The translations under genes were made by a program, and so were the position numbers. Shown piece by piece: positions 11,969-22,595 of a DNA stretch of 64,000 nt; positions within the stretch are counted from its first letter, which is position 1, and the number at the start of each line of letters is the position of its first letter. Below the pieces are notes generated by a model that saw only the letters and a list, made by a program, of their open reading frames with translations, was not told the DNA's origin and ran no database searches. The DNA comes from Tetragonia tetragonoides (Eukaryota; Streptophyta; Magnoliopsida; Caryophyllales; Aizoaceae), in assembly GCA_038025085.1 (NCBI GenBank), contig CM076141.1, forward strand, positions 20,779,001-20,843,000. The letters run 5' to 3'.

Positions 11969-12282
11969 TTCTACCCTTCTTAAAAGAAGTTTTGTCGCGA
12001 AACTTGAGACATGAAGTAATCACTTCCCAAAAACAAAATGAGTTTACCATACAAAGGTATAAAACAATTTCTAGGACACTAACACATGCAAGATGAGCAA
12101 GTACGATCGTGATCCTAAGTTGATTAGCATGCACCATGAAATGCTTGAACATGCAATCTGTGCAAAGCGATAAACAAAGCACGCAAAAAGACAAAATTTC
12201 GACGCGTGACATTCTATCCTCCTTAAAAGGAGTTTCGTCCCGAAACTCAAGTGGGACTAGTACCTTCTAGGAAGAGGTCTGG
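11969..12282 (-). promoter_or_regulatory. TEK-M 3' UTR with duplicated polypurine-tract module
   Basis: Two related modules about 240 bp apart: 'cattctacccttcttaaaagaag...' at about 11967-12010 and 'cattctatcctccttaaaaggag...' at about 12209-12251, each followed by 'ttcgtc/gcgaaact'. On the minus strand each gives a purine-rich 'aaggag/aagaag...gggtagaatg'. The one abutting the LTR is the functional tract. Each contains a perfect palindrome (cttctt-aa-aagaag; ctcctt-aa-aaggag). TEK-N carries the same pair at 60071 and 60294. Confidence 0.75.
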
Positions 12283-12804
12283 TTACTTCTCACGCATCAT
12301 GGATTCTGCTTCCCATGTTGCTTCCTCTTGACCTTGTCGACACCAAACGACTTTGACGATTGGAATAGTCTTTGTTCGAGTTGAGCGCTCTTTGCTATCC
12401 ACTATCTTGATAGGACGCCCTTCATAAGTCAAACGTTCATCGAGATCGATTGCTTCAGGTTGAATAACATGAGTTGGATCATGTACGTAACGCTTCAACT
12501 GTGAGACATGAAACACACTATGGACTTTTGCATGTTTCACAGGTAAAGCTAGTCGATAAGCAATCTTGCCAATCCTTTCCAGAATCTCGTAAGGTCCAAT
12601 ATAACGAGGACTCAGCTTCCCCTTACGACCAAAACGCATGACACCTTTGGTAGGAGATACTCGCAAAAGTACCTTGCTTCCCACCTCAAACTCTTTAGGT
12701 CTACGACCTCTATCAGCGTATGATTTCTGGCGATCTTGAGCACTACGCATCTTTGCTTGAATCACTTTGACCACGTCGACGGTCTGCTGGATCATTTCAG
12801 AACC
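12283..12804 (-). pseudogene. TEK-M integrase C-terminal domain and chromodomain
   Basis: Minus-strand frame of 170 codons from ATG-like 12795, contiguous in frame with the integrase core but separated by a TAG at 12805-12807. It begins with the 'AKMRSAQDRQKSYADRGRR' segment and the GPY-like 'LSPRYIGPYEILERIGKIAYRLALP' region of Ty3 integrases, continues with 'VHSVFHVSQLKRY', and ends in a divergent chromodomain (VVWCRQGQEEATWEAESMM). In chromoviruses this domain is thought to guide integration to heterochromatin, which fits the nesting seen here. The stop before it would have detached it from integrase. Confidence 0.85.
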
Positions 12805-13851
12805 CTAAACTGCAGTTTCACTAATATCGTTCCAACAAACTGGCGATCTACACTTCCTACCATACAATGCTTCATATGGTGCTTGATCAATGCTTGAGTG
12901 ATAGCTATTGTTATATGAAAACTCGATCAACGGAATGTGTGTATCCCACGAGCCTTGATACTCGAGAGCACACGCTCGTAGTATATCATCCAATGCCTGA
13001 ATCGTTCTTTCCATCTGACCATCAGTCGCAGGATGAAAAGCAGTACTAAACTTCAATTTGCTTCCAAAAGCTTCTTGCAGTTTCTGCCAAAAGTGAGATA
13101 GAAACCTCGAGTCCCTATCTGAAACGATATCCTCTGGAACACCATGAAGTCTCATGACTTCCTTGACGTAAGCTTCCGCTAGCTTCTCCATTTCCCAAGT
13201 GTCATTCATTGGGATGAATCTCGCAACTTTCGTCAAACGATCTACAACGACCCAAATGGCGTTGTTCTTCTTCTATGTCAATGGTAAACCCATGTCAAAG
13301 TCCATTGAAATTGAATTCCATTTCCACGTAGGAACTTCAAGCGATTAAATCATTCCACCAAGTCTCTTGTGTTCAATCTTGACCTTCTAGCACGTCAGAC
13401 ACTTAGCCACGAACTCAGCGAAATCTTGTTTTATACCTTTCCACCAAAACATTTGGCGATGATCTTTGTAGAGCTTGTCTCCACCAGGATGTACAGAATA
13501 AGCCGTATTGTGAGCTTCACCCAGAATCTGTCTCTTGATCTCCGGGTCATTCGGCACACAGACACGATCATGAAATCTCAAGACACTGTATTGACCAATA
13601 GAAAAGTCCTCGGATCTACCCTCGTCCTTGTGGCGTAGAATCTGTTGAAGATCCTCATTTGTACTCTGTTTACCCATGATCTCGTCGAGTAAGGTTGGTC
13701 GAACTAACATATGTGCTAAGGTACATTGAACGTCACCTTTTAGCACAATCTCCACGTCAAGACTCTGTAAGTCACGAATGATCTCCTTTGGAAGTACTAA
13801 AGCAGTATTCAGCGTATGACGAGTCTTTCTACTCAAGGCATCAGCTACCAC
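12805..13851 (-). pseudogene. TEK-M integrase zinc-binding and catalytic core
   Basis: The 13851-13387 segment ends RNase H (VADALSRK) and carries the HHCC zinc domain (HPGGDKLYKD...WWKG...CLTC). The 13236-12805 segment holds the core with GVPEDIVSDRDSRFLSHFW (second catalytic Asp) and TDGQMERTIQ (catalytic Glu region). Between them lie several in-frame stops in the first catalytic-Asp region (about 13386-13240, 'SMDFDMGLPLT'). All segments keep the same frame, so the damage is point mutation rather than indels. Confidence 0.85.
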
Positions 13852-14340
13852 GTTAGCTTTCCCTTCGTGATACTGAATATCGATGTCGTACTCCGTTAAA
13901 AACTCTAGCCATCTTCTTTGTCACATGGTCAACTCCTTTTCCGTGAATATGTACTTGAGACTCTTGTGGTCTGTGAACATCTTGACAGCAGAACCATAAA
14001 GATAGTGTCTCCAAATCTTCAAAGAAAACTCGACAGCGGCGAGCTCTAAGTCGTGAGTAGGGTAATTATCCTCGTGCTTCTTCAGTTGTCTTGAGGCATA
14101 AGCCACGACCTTTCCATGTCGCATCAAAACACAACCTAAGCCATGCTTAAACGCATCACTATAGACTTCGTACCCTTCAGTTTCCGATGGCAAAGTCAAA
14201 ATCGGTGCGCTCGTAAGTCATTTCTTCAACTCTTGAAAAGCAGCTTCACACTTTTCAGACCACACAAACTTCGTTGTCTTTTTCATCAAGTTTGTCATAA
14301 GCTGCACTATCATGGAAAATCCTTCCACAAACCGACGATA
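13852..14340 (-). pseudogene. TEK-M RNase H domain
   Basis: Recognisable as the Ty3 RNase H: '[20 protein letters not shown]' (first Asp), '[21 protein letters not shown]' (Glu), '[10 protein letters not shown]' and '[10 protein letters not shown]' (later Asp residues). In-frame stops at about 14220 (after ELKK, where TEK-P has an Arg codon CGT) and at 13921-13923 (where TEK-P has CGC). Several stops look like C-to-T decay of CpG-containing Arg codons, as expected for heavily methylated DNA. Confidence 0.8.
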
Positions 14341-15159
14341 CTAACCAGCTAACCTAAGAAAACTTCTAACCTCGGTCACGCTCTTCGGTGCGGACCAGTC
14401 CATCACAGCACGTATCTTTTCCGGGTCAACAGCAACTCCTCTCTTAGACACCACGTGTCCTAAGAAAGATATAGTTTCCAACCAAAACTCGCACTTTGAC
14501 AACATCACGTACAAATGATGTCGTCGAAGAATCTCTAAAACGGTTCGCAAGTGTTGCTCGTGCTCAGCAGCGTTCTTCGAATAGATCAAAATAACGTCAA
14601 TAGAGACAGCTACGAACTGATCGACGTAAGGCTAGAACGTACGGTTCATCAAATCCATAAACTTCGCAAGTGCGTTCGTCAACCCAAAAGGCATCACCGT
14701 GAACTCGTAGTGTCCATACCTCGTCCTAAACGCGGTTTTTGCAATGTCAGGCTCGGAAATCCTGAGTTGATGGTATCCTGAACGTAAGTCGATCTTTGAG
14801 AAAACAGTCGCTCCACGGAGTTGGTCGAAATGATCATCAATCCTCGGCAGTGGATAACGATTCTTGATCGTAATCTTGTTCAACTCGTGGTAGTGTATAC
14901 ATAGTCTCATACTACCGTCCTTCTTACGCACCAACAGAACAGGAGCACCCCAAGGCGATACACTAGGACGTATGTATCCCTTCTCCAGTAGTTCCTCGAG
15001 TTGCGTCTTCACTTCTTTCATCTCTGCAGGAGCCATACGATACGGAGGTGTCGAGATCGGAGCAGAACCTGGAGCAGGTGTCGATCTTGAAGTTGATAAT
15101 GCGTTGCGGAGGCATTCCTGGAATCTCGTCTGGAAAGACATCAGCGTACTCCGAAACAA
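14341..15159 (-). pseudogene. TEK-M reverse transcriptase with mutated active site
   Basis: Contains the Ty3 RT blocks '[31 protein letters not shown]', '[15 protein letters not shown]' and '[19 protein letters not shown]' in order. A TAG at 14632-14634 interrupts block 5. The catalytic motif, intact as FIDD in TEK-P, reads SIDV here (about 14600), losing the second aspartate. The enzyme would be inactive even if read through. The frame is shared with RNase H and integrase, but a frameshift near 15090 separates it from protease. Confidence 0.85.
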
Positions 15160-15210
15160 TTGGAATAGGTTTTGAAACTTCGGCTTCTCGACTTGTATCC
15201 ACTACATGGC

Positions 15211-15510
15211 ATAGGTAAATCTCTTCACCTTTAGTCATATAGTCCTTTGCTTTCATGGTCGCCACTACCTTCAACTTCGGCTAGACCACGACTCCTTTGT
15301 AGGTAATTCTTCTACCTTTCGGTCCACGTAACAACACACGTTGTTTAAAGCACTCTATCTTAACCCTATACTTGGCTAACCAATCCATTCCCAACATCAC
15401 GTCGAAATCCTTCAAATCTATCTGAATCAAATCCGCAGGAAAATCGGAACCAGCTATCCTAATCGGACACTTTTCATACAATGCTTTACAATTAACAATC
15501 GACCTATCTG
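15211..15510 (-). pseudogene. TEK-M protease-RT linker, cut by TEK-P
   Basis: Minus-strand frame reading 'NCKALYEKCPIRIAGSDFPADLIQI' and 'DVMLGMDWLAKYRVKIECFKQ', the downstream half of the retropepsin domain as seen complete in TEK-P. The catalytic DSG half is absent because TEK-P's LTR begins at 15511. The preceding five bases ATCTG (15506-15510) may be one half of the TEK-P target duplication; the other side was deleted. The left breakpoint of the 17-kb tandem duplication is at 15208-15210. Confidence 0.8.
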
Positions 15511-18136
15511 TGTGATACCCCAATATTTTCTATAATTATAATATCGATTTATAATTCATTTATAAATAGTTTCGGAGATTTAAATCGTATATTTATTTAA
15601 CGATTCGATTTACTCAAATTAAGCCATAATAATATTAATTATTATTATGGGAATTTCGGGATTTATAATTATCAAATTGAGGGATTTAATTAAAATGATT
15701 TTTGTATATGAATAAGGCTTGTTCATATTGTTTGAAATTGGTTTTAATTAGCTTTTAATTAGTCTTAATTTTTTTTAATTAACAAATAAATCAGAAAATA
15801 ATCCTAGGTCTAGTAGGTTTTAACTTTCTTTGACCAAATACCTATATAAGCTAAGAGATGGGCCAGTTGATCAGCTGCAAAAACTGAGCCAAAAACCCCA
15901 ATTCTCTCTTTCCTCCCTCACGATTTCTCTCTCTCTCCACCGCACACCTTCTCTCTCTCTCTCCCTCTCCCCTGCTGTCGGCGGCCACCAGGCCAGCCAC
16001 CGACCTCCTCTTCCCGCCGGTAATCCTCTCCCTCTCTCTCTCTTTCTCTCTCTTTCTTTCTCTCTCTCTTTCATGATCTGTTTTCCCCCTCCCCTGTTTT
16101 GCTGAGCCGCGACTGTCGCGCCGCCGCCGCGCCACCAGGCCGTGCCTGGGTGGTCGCCGGCGAGTGGTCGACGCGACTGGGCCCTGCCCGTCGCTCGTCC
16201 CTCTCTCAATCGCTCTCTCTCTCTCTCGCAATTTCTCTCTCTCTCTCTCGCGCTCTCTCTCTCTCTCCTCCATCGCCGGTGCTTCGGCGAGCCACCGCCG
16301 ATCATGGAGGCTGGTGGGTGGTGGTCTTGGTGATGGGCTAGGTCGTGGGTCGCCATGCTTGGTGTATCACGACCTAGATTCGAAAAACCGATTAGGGTTT
16401 CGTTTAATAATTTCGTTTTAATTAATTTCGTATTTTCAGTATTTTTTCCAATAATTGTTTTTATTTTTCTGTACTCGTTTGGAGTCCGAATCCGGATTTT
16501 CAAAAACCTAGATTGGTTGGAATAAATCACGAAATTTAATAAAAATATAATTTTATAGTTTCAGTACTTTTTTTATTTTCCTATTTACTGATTATGTCTC
16601 TATAATTGTTTTTAATTAGAACCAAACAGACAAGCGTGATCGGGTTGTGATTAGCAAGGTTACCTACTGCGTAGTGAGCATTTGTTAGGTAAGCGATTAT
16701 CCCTATCCCTTTTCAAAGTCCCATCAAAACTATTTTGATGTGTTATGTGCTAATTGATTATTATTGTGAATTTAATATGCGAAGCATGATTAAATTATAT
16801 CGTCGTTAATTATGAGAATTAGAAATATATTCTTCGCTGAAAATATGAACTATATTGAGTATGACAAGTTTATGAAGTTTCGTTAATTAATTAGTTCATA
16901 TGCTAATTATAGAGCATGTATGGCGATGTGAATTTCTATTATTATTATGATATAATATACGTGCTATTTGGAATGGGTTATTATTGAGTGCTAATGAGCA
17001 CCTATTATACTTGGATGGATTATTTGCTGAAAGTGTAATTTTTGGATATCATGATTTGCTGCCTAAGTGCTGCCAAAATTTCGTTAGACATATGTGAAGC
17101 GTGATTGTGATAATATGCATTTATGTCGTTATTGTTGTTATTATTATTCATTATCTTGAGCATGAAATGAAGTAGTAGGTCGTGGTCTCGTTGTACCACT
17201 AAGTCAATCAATGCAAGTATGTGAATTAAATTAAATGAGAATAAGACTCCTAATAGATCCCTAGGAGTATTCGAGCAATCCAGACTCATCCAATTGATGT
17301 AGTTTAGGGATGCATGATTCCCAAGTTACCTCTTTATGGACACCTCGTAGTGTGTTCGGGAAGGATCATTCCCCATCGTTTAATTCTCTACATATCGATT
17401 ATTATGTTAGAGGCAGTGTGAGTATACACTAGAGCACGTCCATGCCATGTCTATATCTATCTATGAACAGTATGGGTAATCGATGTTCCATTCGCTCTCT
17501 CATTTCTCTAATCAAGATAGTTTATCTGTTTGTGTTCGAAGGATCACTAAAGCAAGAAGTGCATGTAATTGAATATCGAGTTTGCGTGTGGTTGATTGTA
17601 TGAGTACCTGTGGATGCAAATGAATTTCAATGATTCTTCTAAAACCCAGGTAAGGTTTGCGAAAGTGTTTTTACTGGGTATGGATGACGTTTATTCATTT
17701 TGTCTGATTTTTTTGTTTTCTTTTCTTTCTTCTCTTTTTTTCTGTACCTTGTTTCCGTCACGGAAACCAAAGTGCAGGTGTAGCTGAGTGAGGATGGATA
17801 GCTGGAAATTTACTTGTGGGCTTGTTCTCTAGACTTATTATTTATTTTGGTTACTTTGGTTTGTTGGGATTTTGTTTGGATTGTGCCCTTAAAGGCAAAG
17901 TTGTATTAATACTTTAATGGACTTAAGTTCACTTGATAAACAACTCTGATATTAACGTTTAGTTTGTTTAGATGCTACCTTTGATACCTAGTTTTTCCTT
18001 TCTGCTTAGCATTTATTCCTTAGCGATAAATATTGCAGTAGCATTCCCTTGGGTTCGTGACGGTTCAGCGGTGTCGAGTCGTGGATAGAGACGTCGATGG
18101 TTCCCGAAAAATCGTTGTGAATTCGGGGGTGTTACA
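15511..18136 (+). repeat. TEK-P copy A 5' LTR (2,626 bp)
   Basis: TGTGATACCCC...GGTGTTACA, homologous to TEK-M, TEK-N and TEK-Q LTRs. TATATAA at 15843-15849, followed by CT-rich leader (15900-16270). A primer site follows two bases after the end, confirming it as the 5' LTR. Unit B's copy lost about 426 bp of it. Confidence 0.92.
15843..15849 (+). promoter_or_regulatory. TATA box of TEK-P LTR
   Basis: TATATAA in 'cctatataagctaag', about 330 bp into the LTR. The equivalent boxes are at 33236 (copy B), 61669 (TEK-Q), 51652 and 11652 (TEK-M, minus). Conservation of position across five LTRs supports it as the core promoter. Confidence 0.7.
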
Positions 18137-18138
18137 AA

Positions 18139-18150
18139 TGGTAGAGCCCT
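18139..18150 (+). promoter_or_regulatory. Primer-binding site of TEK-P, 3-nt shorter than canonical
   Basis: TGGTAGAGCCCT, two bases after the LTR. Intact relatives in this window have TGGTATCAGAGC (63989 and, inverted, 49373-49384), complementary to initiator-Met tRNA. TEK-P lacks three bases (ATC/TCA) in the middle. Copy B at 35106 shows the same lesion. Confidence 0.8.
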
Positions 18151-18323
18151 AGGTTTAAAAGGTTGCATAGGTTAATAAATGAATTAATAAAGATTAGTTT
18201 CATTTTAGGGGAAATAAAATGTAAATAAAGCCGTTGAGCGTAGTAGTCCTAGAAGTTAGGAATTACTTGAAATCACCTTAATTGTGATTTAATTATTCTT
18301 ATTGTTTGATTGCCCTTTTGTAG

Positions 18324-19852
18324 ATGGCAATTACTCGTTTGATCGCGATGAAGTCGACTAGAGGTAGAAAACCGCGGGCGATGATCGTTGCACCCGAGAA
18401 CGAGGTGGAATATGTAGACATTTCCGATAGCGAGCCAACGCATGACGAGGCCGTACCCGAGCCCGAGGCGCACGACAATGGCGCGCACGAGCTCGAGGTA
18501 GACCAACCCGCGCATGAGGATCACAATGATGACAATCCAATCAAGCCTAACCATGCTTTAGAAGCTAACTAGGATCCTGATTCTGAAGAGGAACCTACCG
18601 AGTCCGAACCTCAGGCTGACGATGCTCTTGATCACGAGCCAAGTGTTGAGCCTAACTCTGTGGATCTAGAAATGAAATTTGAGTATGGAGCTGGAGTCCC
18701 TGATTCACCTAGCATGCCATACATAGAGGATATTGGTGATGCAAGCGGCAACAACTCTGTACCTCCTTTGCCTCCTGCTGATGTGTCTCCTCCTGTGGAG
18801 CCTTTCTTTACCACTGATGCCGAGTTAGATGACATCCCTGCCTACATCGATCGCGCATTCACTACGATCGAGCATTATGAATATGAGAACCGTACGAGGA
18901 TACACAAAGGTTTCTAGGTAGAACTCCTACTAGCTAGTTTACCCAACCTACATCCTTGGAGAGGTCTCAAGGAGAAGTATGACGATGTAATGAAGAGTGG
19001 CTACAACAACGATGAGAAGTACGACAAAGGCAATCATTGGGCGCCGACTTTTCAGGGTGTTGGCAACGACCTATGCTTGTCCGAGTTCGAATGGAAGGTT
19101 AATCACGTCCTAGTGCCTGCTCCAAAGGACATATGTGAGAGCTGCTGGTCAAAGAAGCGCAAACTTGTGGATAACTTTAGAAGGCGCTTCATGCCCCAGA
19201 AGTTCAGAGGTGGCGAGCATCCTTACACGCCTTAAACAGCGTGAGTTTGAAGGGTTAAGCCAAGACAAGCTGTCTGTGGCCGAGTATGCTGCCAAGTTCA
19301 ACGAGCTTGCAATCTTTGCTCCCAATCTGCTGACAACTGAAGCTGAGCGAGTCGAAAGGTTCGAGGATTGACTGAAATGGGACATTCAATGTTTTGTCGC
19401 TGGACAATCCGTTACTTTTCAGGAATCTTTATGACCAAGCCCTGAATCAGGAGAGGATTGTTGGACGTCGTGACACGCATTTGGGAAAGAACAAGAGCGA
19501 CGAAGGCAATTCATCGCAGTCAAAAAATGGCGACAAGAGGCCAAGGCCTAATGGCAACAACAACTACCAAGGTGGTCAGAACCACAATGCGAATAGGAAT
19601 CGTGACTCGAATAGTCATCGAGCTACAATAATGGCTAGAAGGAATACGCCTTGTACTCGCTGTAACAAGACGCATGCCGGTAAGAACTGTCGAGGTGACG
19701 TGTTACACTGCTATGAATGCAACAAGTCGGGTCACAAAGCTTCTGAATGTTGGAGCCGAGGTAGGAATGGTATTGGGCAAAACCGTGATAACAACTACAA
19801 TCGTGGTGGGAATAATAATGGCTATCGTGGTGATGGTGGTAAATACCTTTGA
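18324..19852 (+). pseudogene. TEK-P copy A gag
   Basis: Nucleocapsid/capsid precursor. ATG at 18324 follows a 'ttgtag' after the leader. The N-terminus is acidic (EPEAHDNGAHELEVDQPAHE), then comes the Ty3 gag capsid-like region (19135-19450, 'PQKFRGGEHP', 'LSVAEYAAKFNELAIFAPN'). At 19651-19757 there is a double zinc-knuckle region: CTRCNKTHAGKNC and a canonical CYECNKSGHKASEC (CX2CX4HX4C), followed by Gly/Asn-rich sequence. Stops at 18570, 18915 and others, plus a frame change near 19235-19390, make it a pseudogene. gag and protease were probably one continuous frame. Confidence 0.85.
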
Positions 19853-19861
19853 AATGGGGGT

Positions 19862-19945
19862 TACAACAACAACAACAACCGCAACAATGCTGCTCCTGCT
19901 GTGAACAACCAGGCTCAAGTTCCTGCAACTGTTAATCCCGTGCCG

Positions 19946-19981
<36 letters not shown>

Positions 19982-19983
19982 AG
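19862..19983 (+). repeat. (AAC)n repeats encoding polyasparagine in TEK-P copy A
   Basis: Two AAC/CAA tracts (19866-19880 and about 19949-19980) encode Asn runs between gag and protease. The second has about ten units here and about seven in copy B (36702-36725), an example of slippage after duplication. Confidence 0.85.
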
Positions 19984-20815
19984 CGGGGTTAATGGAAGAA
20001 TTTTTGTGATGAATCGCAATGAAGCAGAAGCAAACCCGAATGTGATCGCTAGTACATTTCTTATTAATTCTTTTCCCGCTTTTGTTTTGTTTGATAGCGG
20101 TGCATCGCATTCCTTTCTTTCTAAGAACTTTGCATCTAAGATAGGCCTAGAACCTAGTTCAGTGTATTGGGCGAACATTACGATGCCAAATGGGGTGAAT
20201 GTTAATTGTAATTCATTGTACGAGAAGTGTTCGATTAAGATTGCGGGTTCCGAGTTACCTGCGGACTTGATTCAGTTCGAATTGGGTGATTTTGACGTTA
20301 TTTTAGGAATGAATTGGTTGTACAAGTATAGGGCTAAGATAGAGTGCTTCGAACAACGCGTTTCTTTGCGAGGACCTAAAAGTAAGAGGATCACTTACCG
20401 TGGAGTTGTGGTCAAGCTTAAGCTGAAGGTGATGGCGACTATGAAGGTCAAAGAGTGTGTGACTAAGGGTGAAGCGATTTACCTTTGTCATGTGGTGGAT
20501 ACGAGTCGCGAGACGGAAGCTCCGCAGCCTATTCCAGTAGTTTCCGAGTACGCTGACGTTTCTTCCAAAGAGATTCCTGGAATGCCTCCACAACGCATTA
20601 TCGACTTTACGATTGACCTTGCTCCAGGTTCTGCACCAATTTCGAAAGCACCATATCTTATGGCACCTGCTGAGATGAAGGAACTGAAGACACAGCTAGG
20701 GGACTTGTTAGAAAAGGGATACATATGTCCGAGTGTATCGCCTTGGGGTGATTCTATTTTCTTTGTACGGAAGAAGGATGGTAGTATGAGCCAGTGCATT
20801 GACTACAGTGAGTAG
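19901..20815 (+). pseudogene. TEK-P copy A protease and start of RT
   Basis: Open frame of 304 codons. The retropepsin motif FVLFDSGASHSFLS (about 20080-20115) carries the catalytic Asp. It continues through 'LGDFDVILGMNWLYKYRAKIECFEQ' and the linker '[25 protein letters not shown]' into the first RT block '[24 protein letters not shown]' and 'RKKDGSMSQCIDY'. It ends at TAG 20813-20815, where the equivalent Ty3 motif reads ELNK; the same stop is in copy B, so it predates the duplication. Confidence 0.88.
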
Positions 20816-21352
20816 AACAAGATCACGATCAAGAATATGTACCCACTTCCCAGAATTGACGATCTGTTTGACCAACTGCGTGGTGCGTCTATTTTCTCAA
20901 AGATAGACCTACGATCCGGATACCATCAGTTGAGGATTTTTGAGCTTGATACTGCGAAGACAGCGTATAGGACGAGGTATGTGCACTACGAGTTCACTGT
21001 GATGCCTTTTGGGTTGACGAATGCGCCTGCGAAATTTATATACTTGATGAACTGTACGTTCCAGCCTTACCTAGACCAGTTCGTTATAGTCTTTATTGAT
21101 GATATTCTGGTTTACTCAAAGAACACCGAGGAGCATGAGCAACATTTACGTACTGTTTTGGAGATTCTGCGAAGACATCAACGTTACGCCAAGCTGTCTA
21201 AGTGTGAGTTTTGGTTAGCCACGGTATCTTTCTTAGGACACGTGGTGTCTAAGGACGGTGTAGCCGTAGATCCGGAGAAGATTCGAGCTATTACAGATTG
21301 GCCAAGACTAACGACCGTGACCGAAGTTCGGAGTCTTTCTTGGACTTGCTGA
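20816..21352 (+). pseudogene. TEK-P copy A reverse transcriptase core
   Basis: Same frame as protease after one stop. Contains '[24 protein letters not shown]', '[19 protein letters not shown]', the active-site motif [12 protein letters not shown] (both aspartates present) and '[30 protein letters not shown]'. A one-base insertion in 'gagtctttcttgg' (about 21332) shifts the frame; copy B lacks this insertion, so it is private to copy A. Confidence 0.88.
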
Positions 21353-21407
21353 ATACTATCAACGATTTGTGGAAGGTTTTTGAAAGATTGCGCAGCCAAT
21401 CACGGAC

Positions 21408-21900
21408 TTGATGAAGAAAACGACAAAGTTTGTATGGTTCACTGTCTTCTTGCTGGATACTATCAACGATTTCCAAGAGTTGAAGAAACGTCTTACGAGT
21501 GCACCTATTTTGACATTGCCGTCAGGAACGGAGGGATATGAGGTCTACAGTGACGCGTCTAAGCATGGTTTAGGGTGTGTTTTGATGCAACATGGACAGG
21601 TCGTGGCTTACGCCTCACGATCTAGCGCTTCCTGTTGTTGTGTTCGCATTGAAGATTTGGCGACACTACTTGTATGGTTCCGCAGCCAAGATCTGCACTG
21701 ATCACAAGAGTCTCAAGTACATCTTAATTAATCTTGCTAGAAAGAGTTGAACATGCGCCAGAGAAGATGGCTAGAACTTTTGATGGAGTACGACATCGAT
21801 ATCCAGTACCATGTGGGTAAAGCGAATGTAGTCGCTGATGCTTTGAGTAGGAAGACTCGACATACATTAAACACTGCTTTAGTGCTTCCTTCCTAAGGAG
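21408..21900 (+). pseudogene. TEK-P copy A RNase H, internally deleted
   Basis: '[22 protein letters not shown]' (first Asp) is followed directly after 'VVAYASR' by DNA encoding '[19 protein letters not shown]' in another frame. The connecting peptide seen in TEK-M ([12 protein letters not shown]) is missing in both copies, an old short deletion with frameshift. Later 'TDHKSLKYI' and '[15 protein letters not shown]' are recognisable to about 21890. Confidence 0.8.
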
Positions 21901-22569
21901 ATCATACGTGACTTGCAAAGTCTCGAGGTGGAGATTGTGTTTCAAGGTGACGTTCAGTGTACCTTAGCACATATGACTGTTCGACCAACATTGCTGGAAG
22001 AGATTAAAGATAGACAGATGAGGATCTTCAGCGGATTCTAAACCACAAAGACAAGGGTAGGTCCGAGGACTTCACTTTGGGCCAAGATGGAATTTTGAGG
22101 TTTCGAGAACGTGTTTGCGTACCCAATGACCCAGTTATCAAAAGTCAGATTCTGGGTGAAGCTCATAATACGCCGTATTCTGTACATCCTGGTGGAGATA
22201 AGCTTTACAAAGATCTTCGCCAAGTGTTCTGGTGGAAGGGAATGAAACAAGAAGTCGCTGAGTTCGTGGCTAAATGTTTGATATGTCAGAAGGTCAAGAA
22301 CGAGCACAAAAGTCCAGGTGGAATGGTACAATCACTGAAAGTTCCTACTTGGAAATGGAATTCGATTTCTATGGATTTTGACATGGGTTTACCTTTGACA
22401 AAGAAGAAGAACAACGCTATTTGGGTCGTTGTAGATCATGTTACAAAAGTTGCGAGATTCATCCCTATGCATGACACGTGGGAAATGGAGAAGCTGGCTG
22501 ACGCGTACGTCAAGGAAGTCATGAGACTTCATGGCGTACCTGAAGATATTGTTTCTGATAGAAACCTGA
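21901..22569 (+). pseudogene. TEK-P copy A integrase, truncated after the second catalytic Asp region
   Basis: From the zinc domain (HPGGDKLYKDLRQVFWWKGM...CLICQ) through 'WNSISMDFDMGLPLT', 'NNAIWVVVDHVTKVARFIPM' and 'MRLHGVPEDIVSDR', where homology to Tekay integrase ends at about 22560. The catalytic Glu, C-terminal domain and chromodomain are absent. A small deletion near 22016 (relative to copy B's 'DRQSGDEDLQRIL') is private to copy A. Confidence 0.87.
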
Positions 22570-22595
22570 AAATATTGTTTCTGTTAGAGACCTGA
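22543..22595. repeat. Deletion junction with 26-27-bp templated filler, copy A
   Basis: Segments 22543-22569 and 22569-22595 are near-identical 27-mers (about 3 mismatches) built on 'atattgtttctg.tagaaacctga'. The first is TEK-P integrase; beyond the second begins TAT-O 3' UTR. A short templated copy at the boundary of two unrelated truncated elements is typical of synthesis-dependent end joining. Copy B has the same structure at 39285-39337. Confidence 0.8.

Larger units (their letters stand above)
15511..22595 (+). mobile_element. TEK-P copy A: Tekay element inserted in TEK-M, 3' truncated
   Basis: 5' LTR (15511-18136), primer site, gag, protease, RT, RNase H and the first half of integrase, in + orientation, opposite to its host. 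It stops inside integrase just after 'EDIVSDR' (about 22560). The rest of integrase, chromodomain and 3' LTR are gone. Shared lesions in both copies (RNase H deletion, integrase truncation) predate the tandem duplication. Confidence 0.9.

Noticed and set aside
19703..20110. Val/Ile-rich minus-strand frames opposite TEK-P gag-protease
   Set aside because: Shadows of the (AAC)n and Asn-rich coding sequence on the opposite strand.
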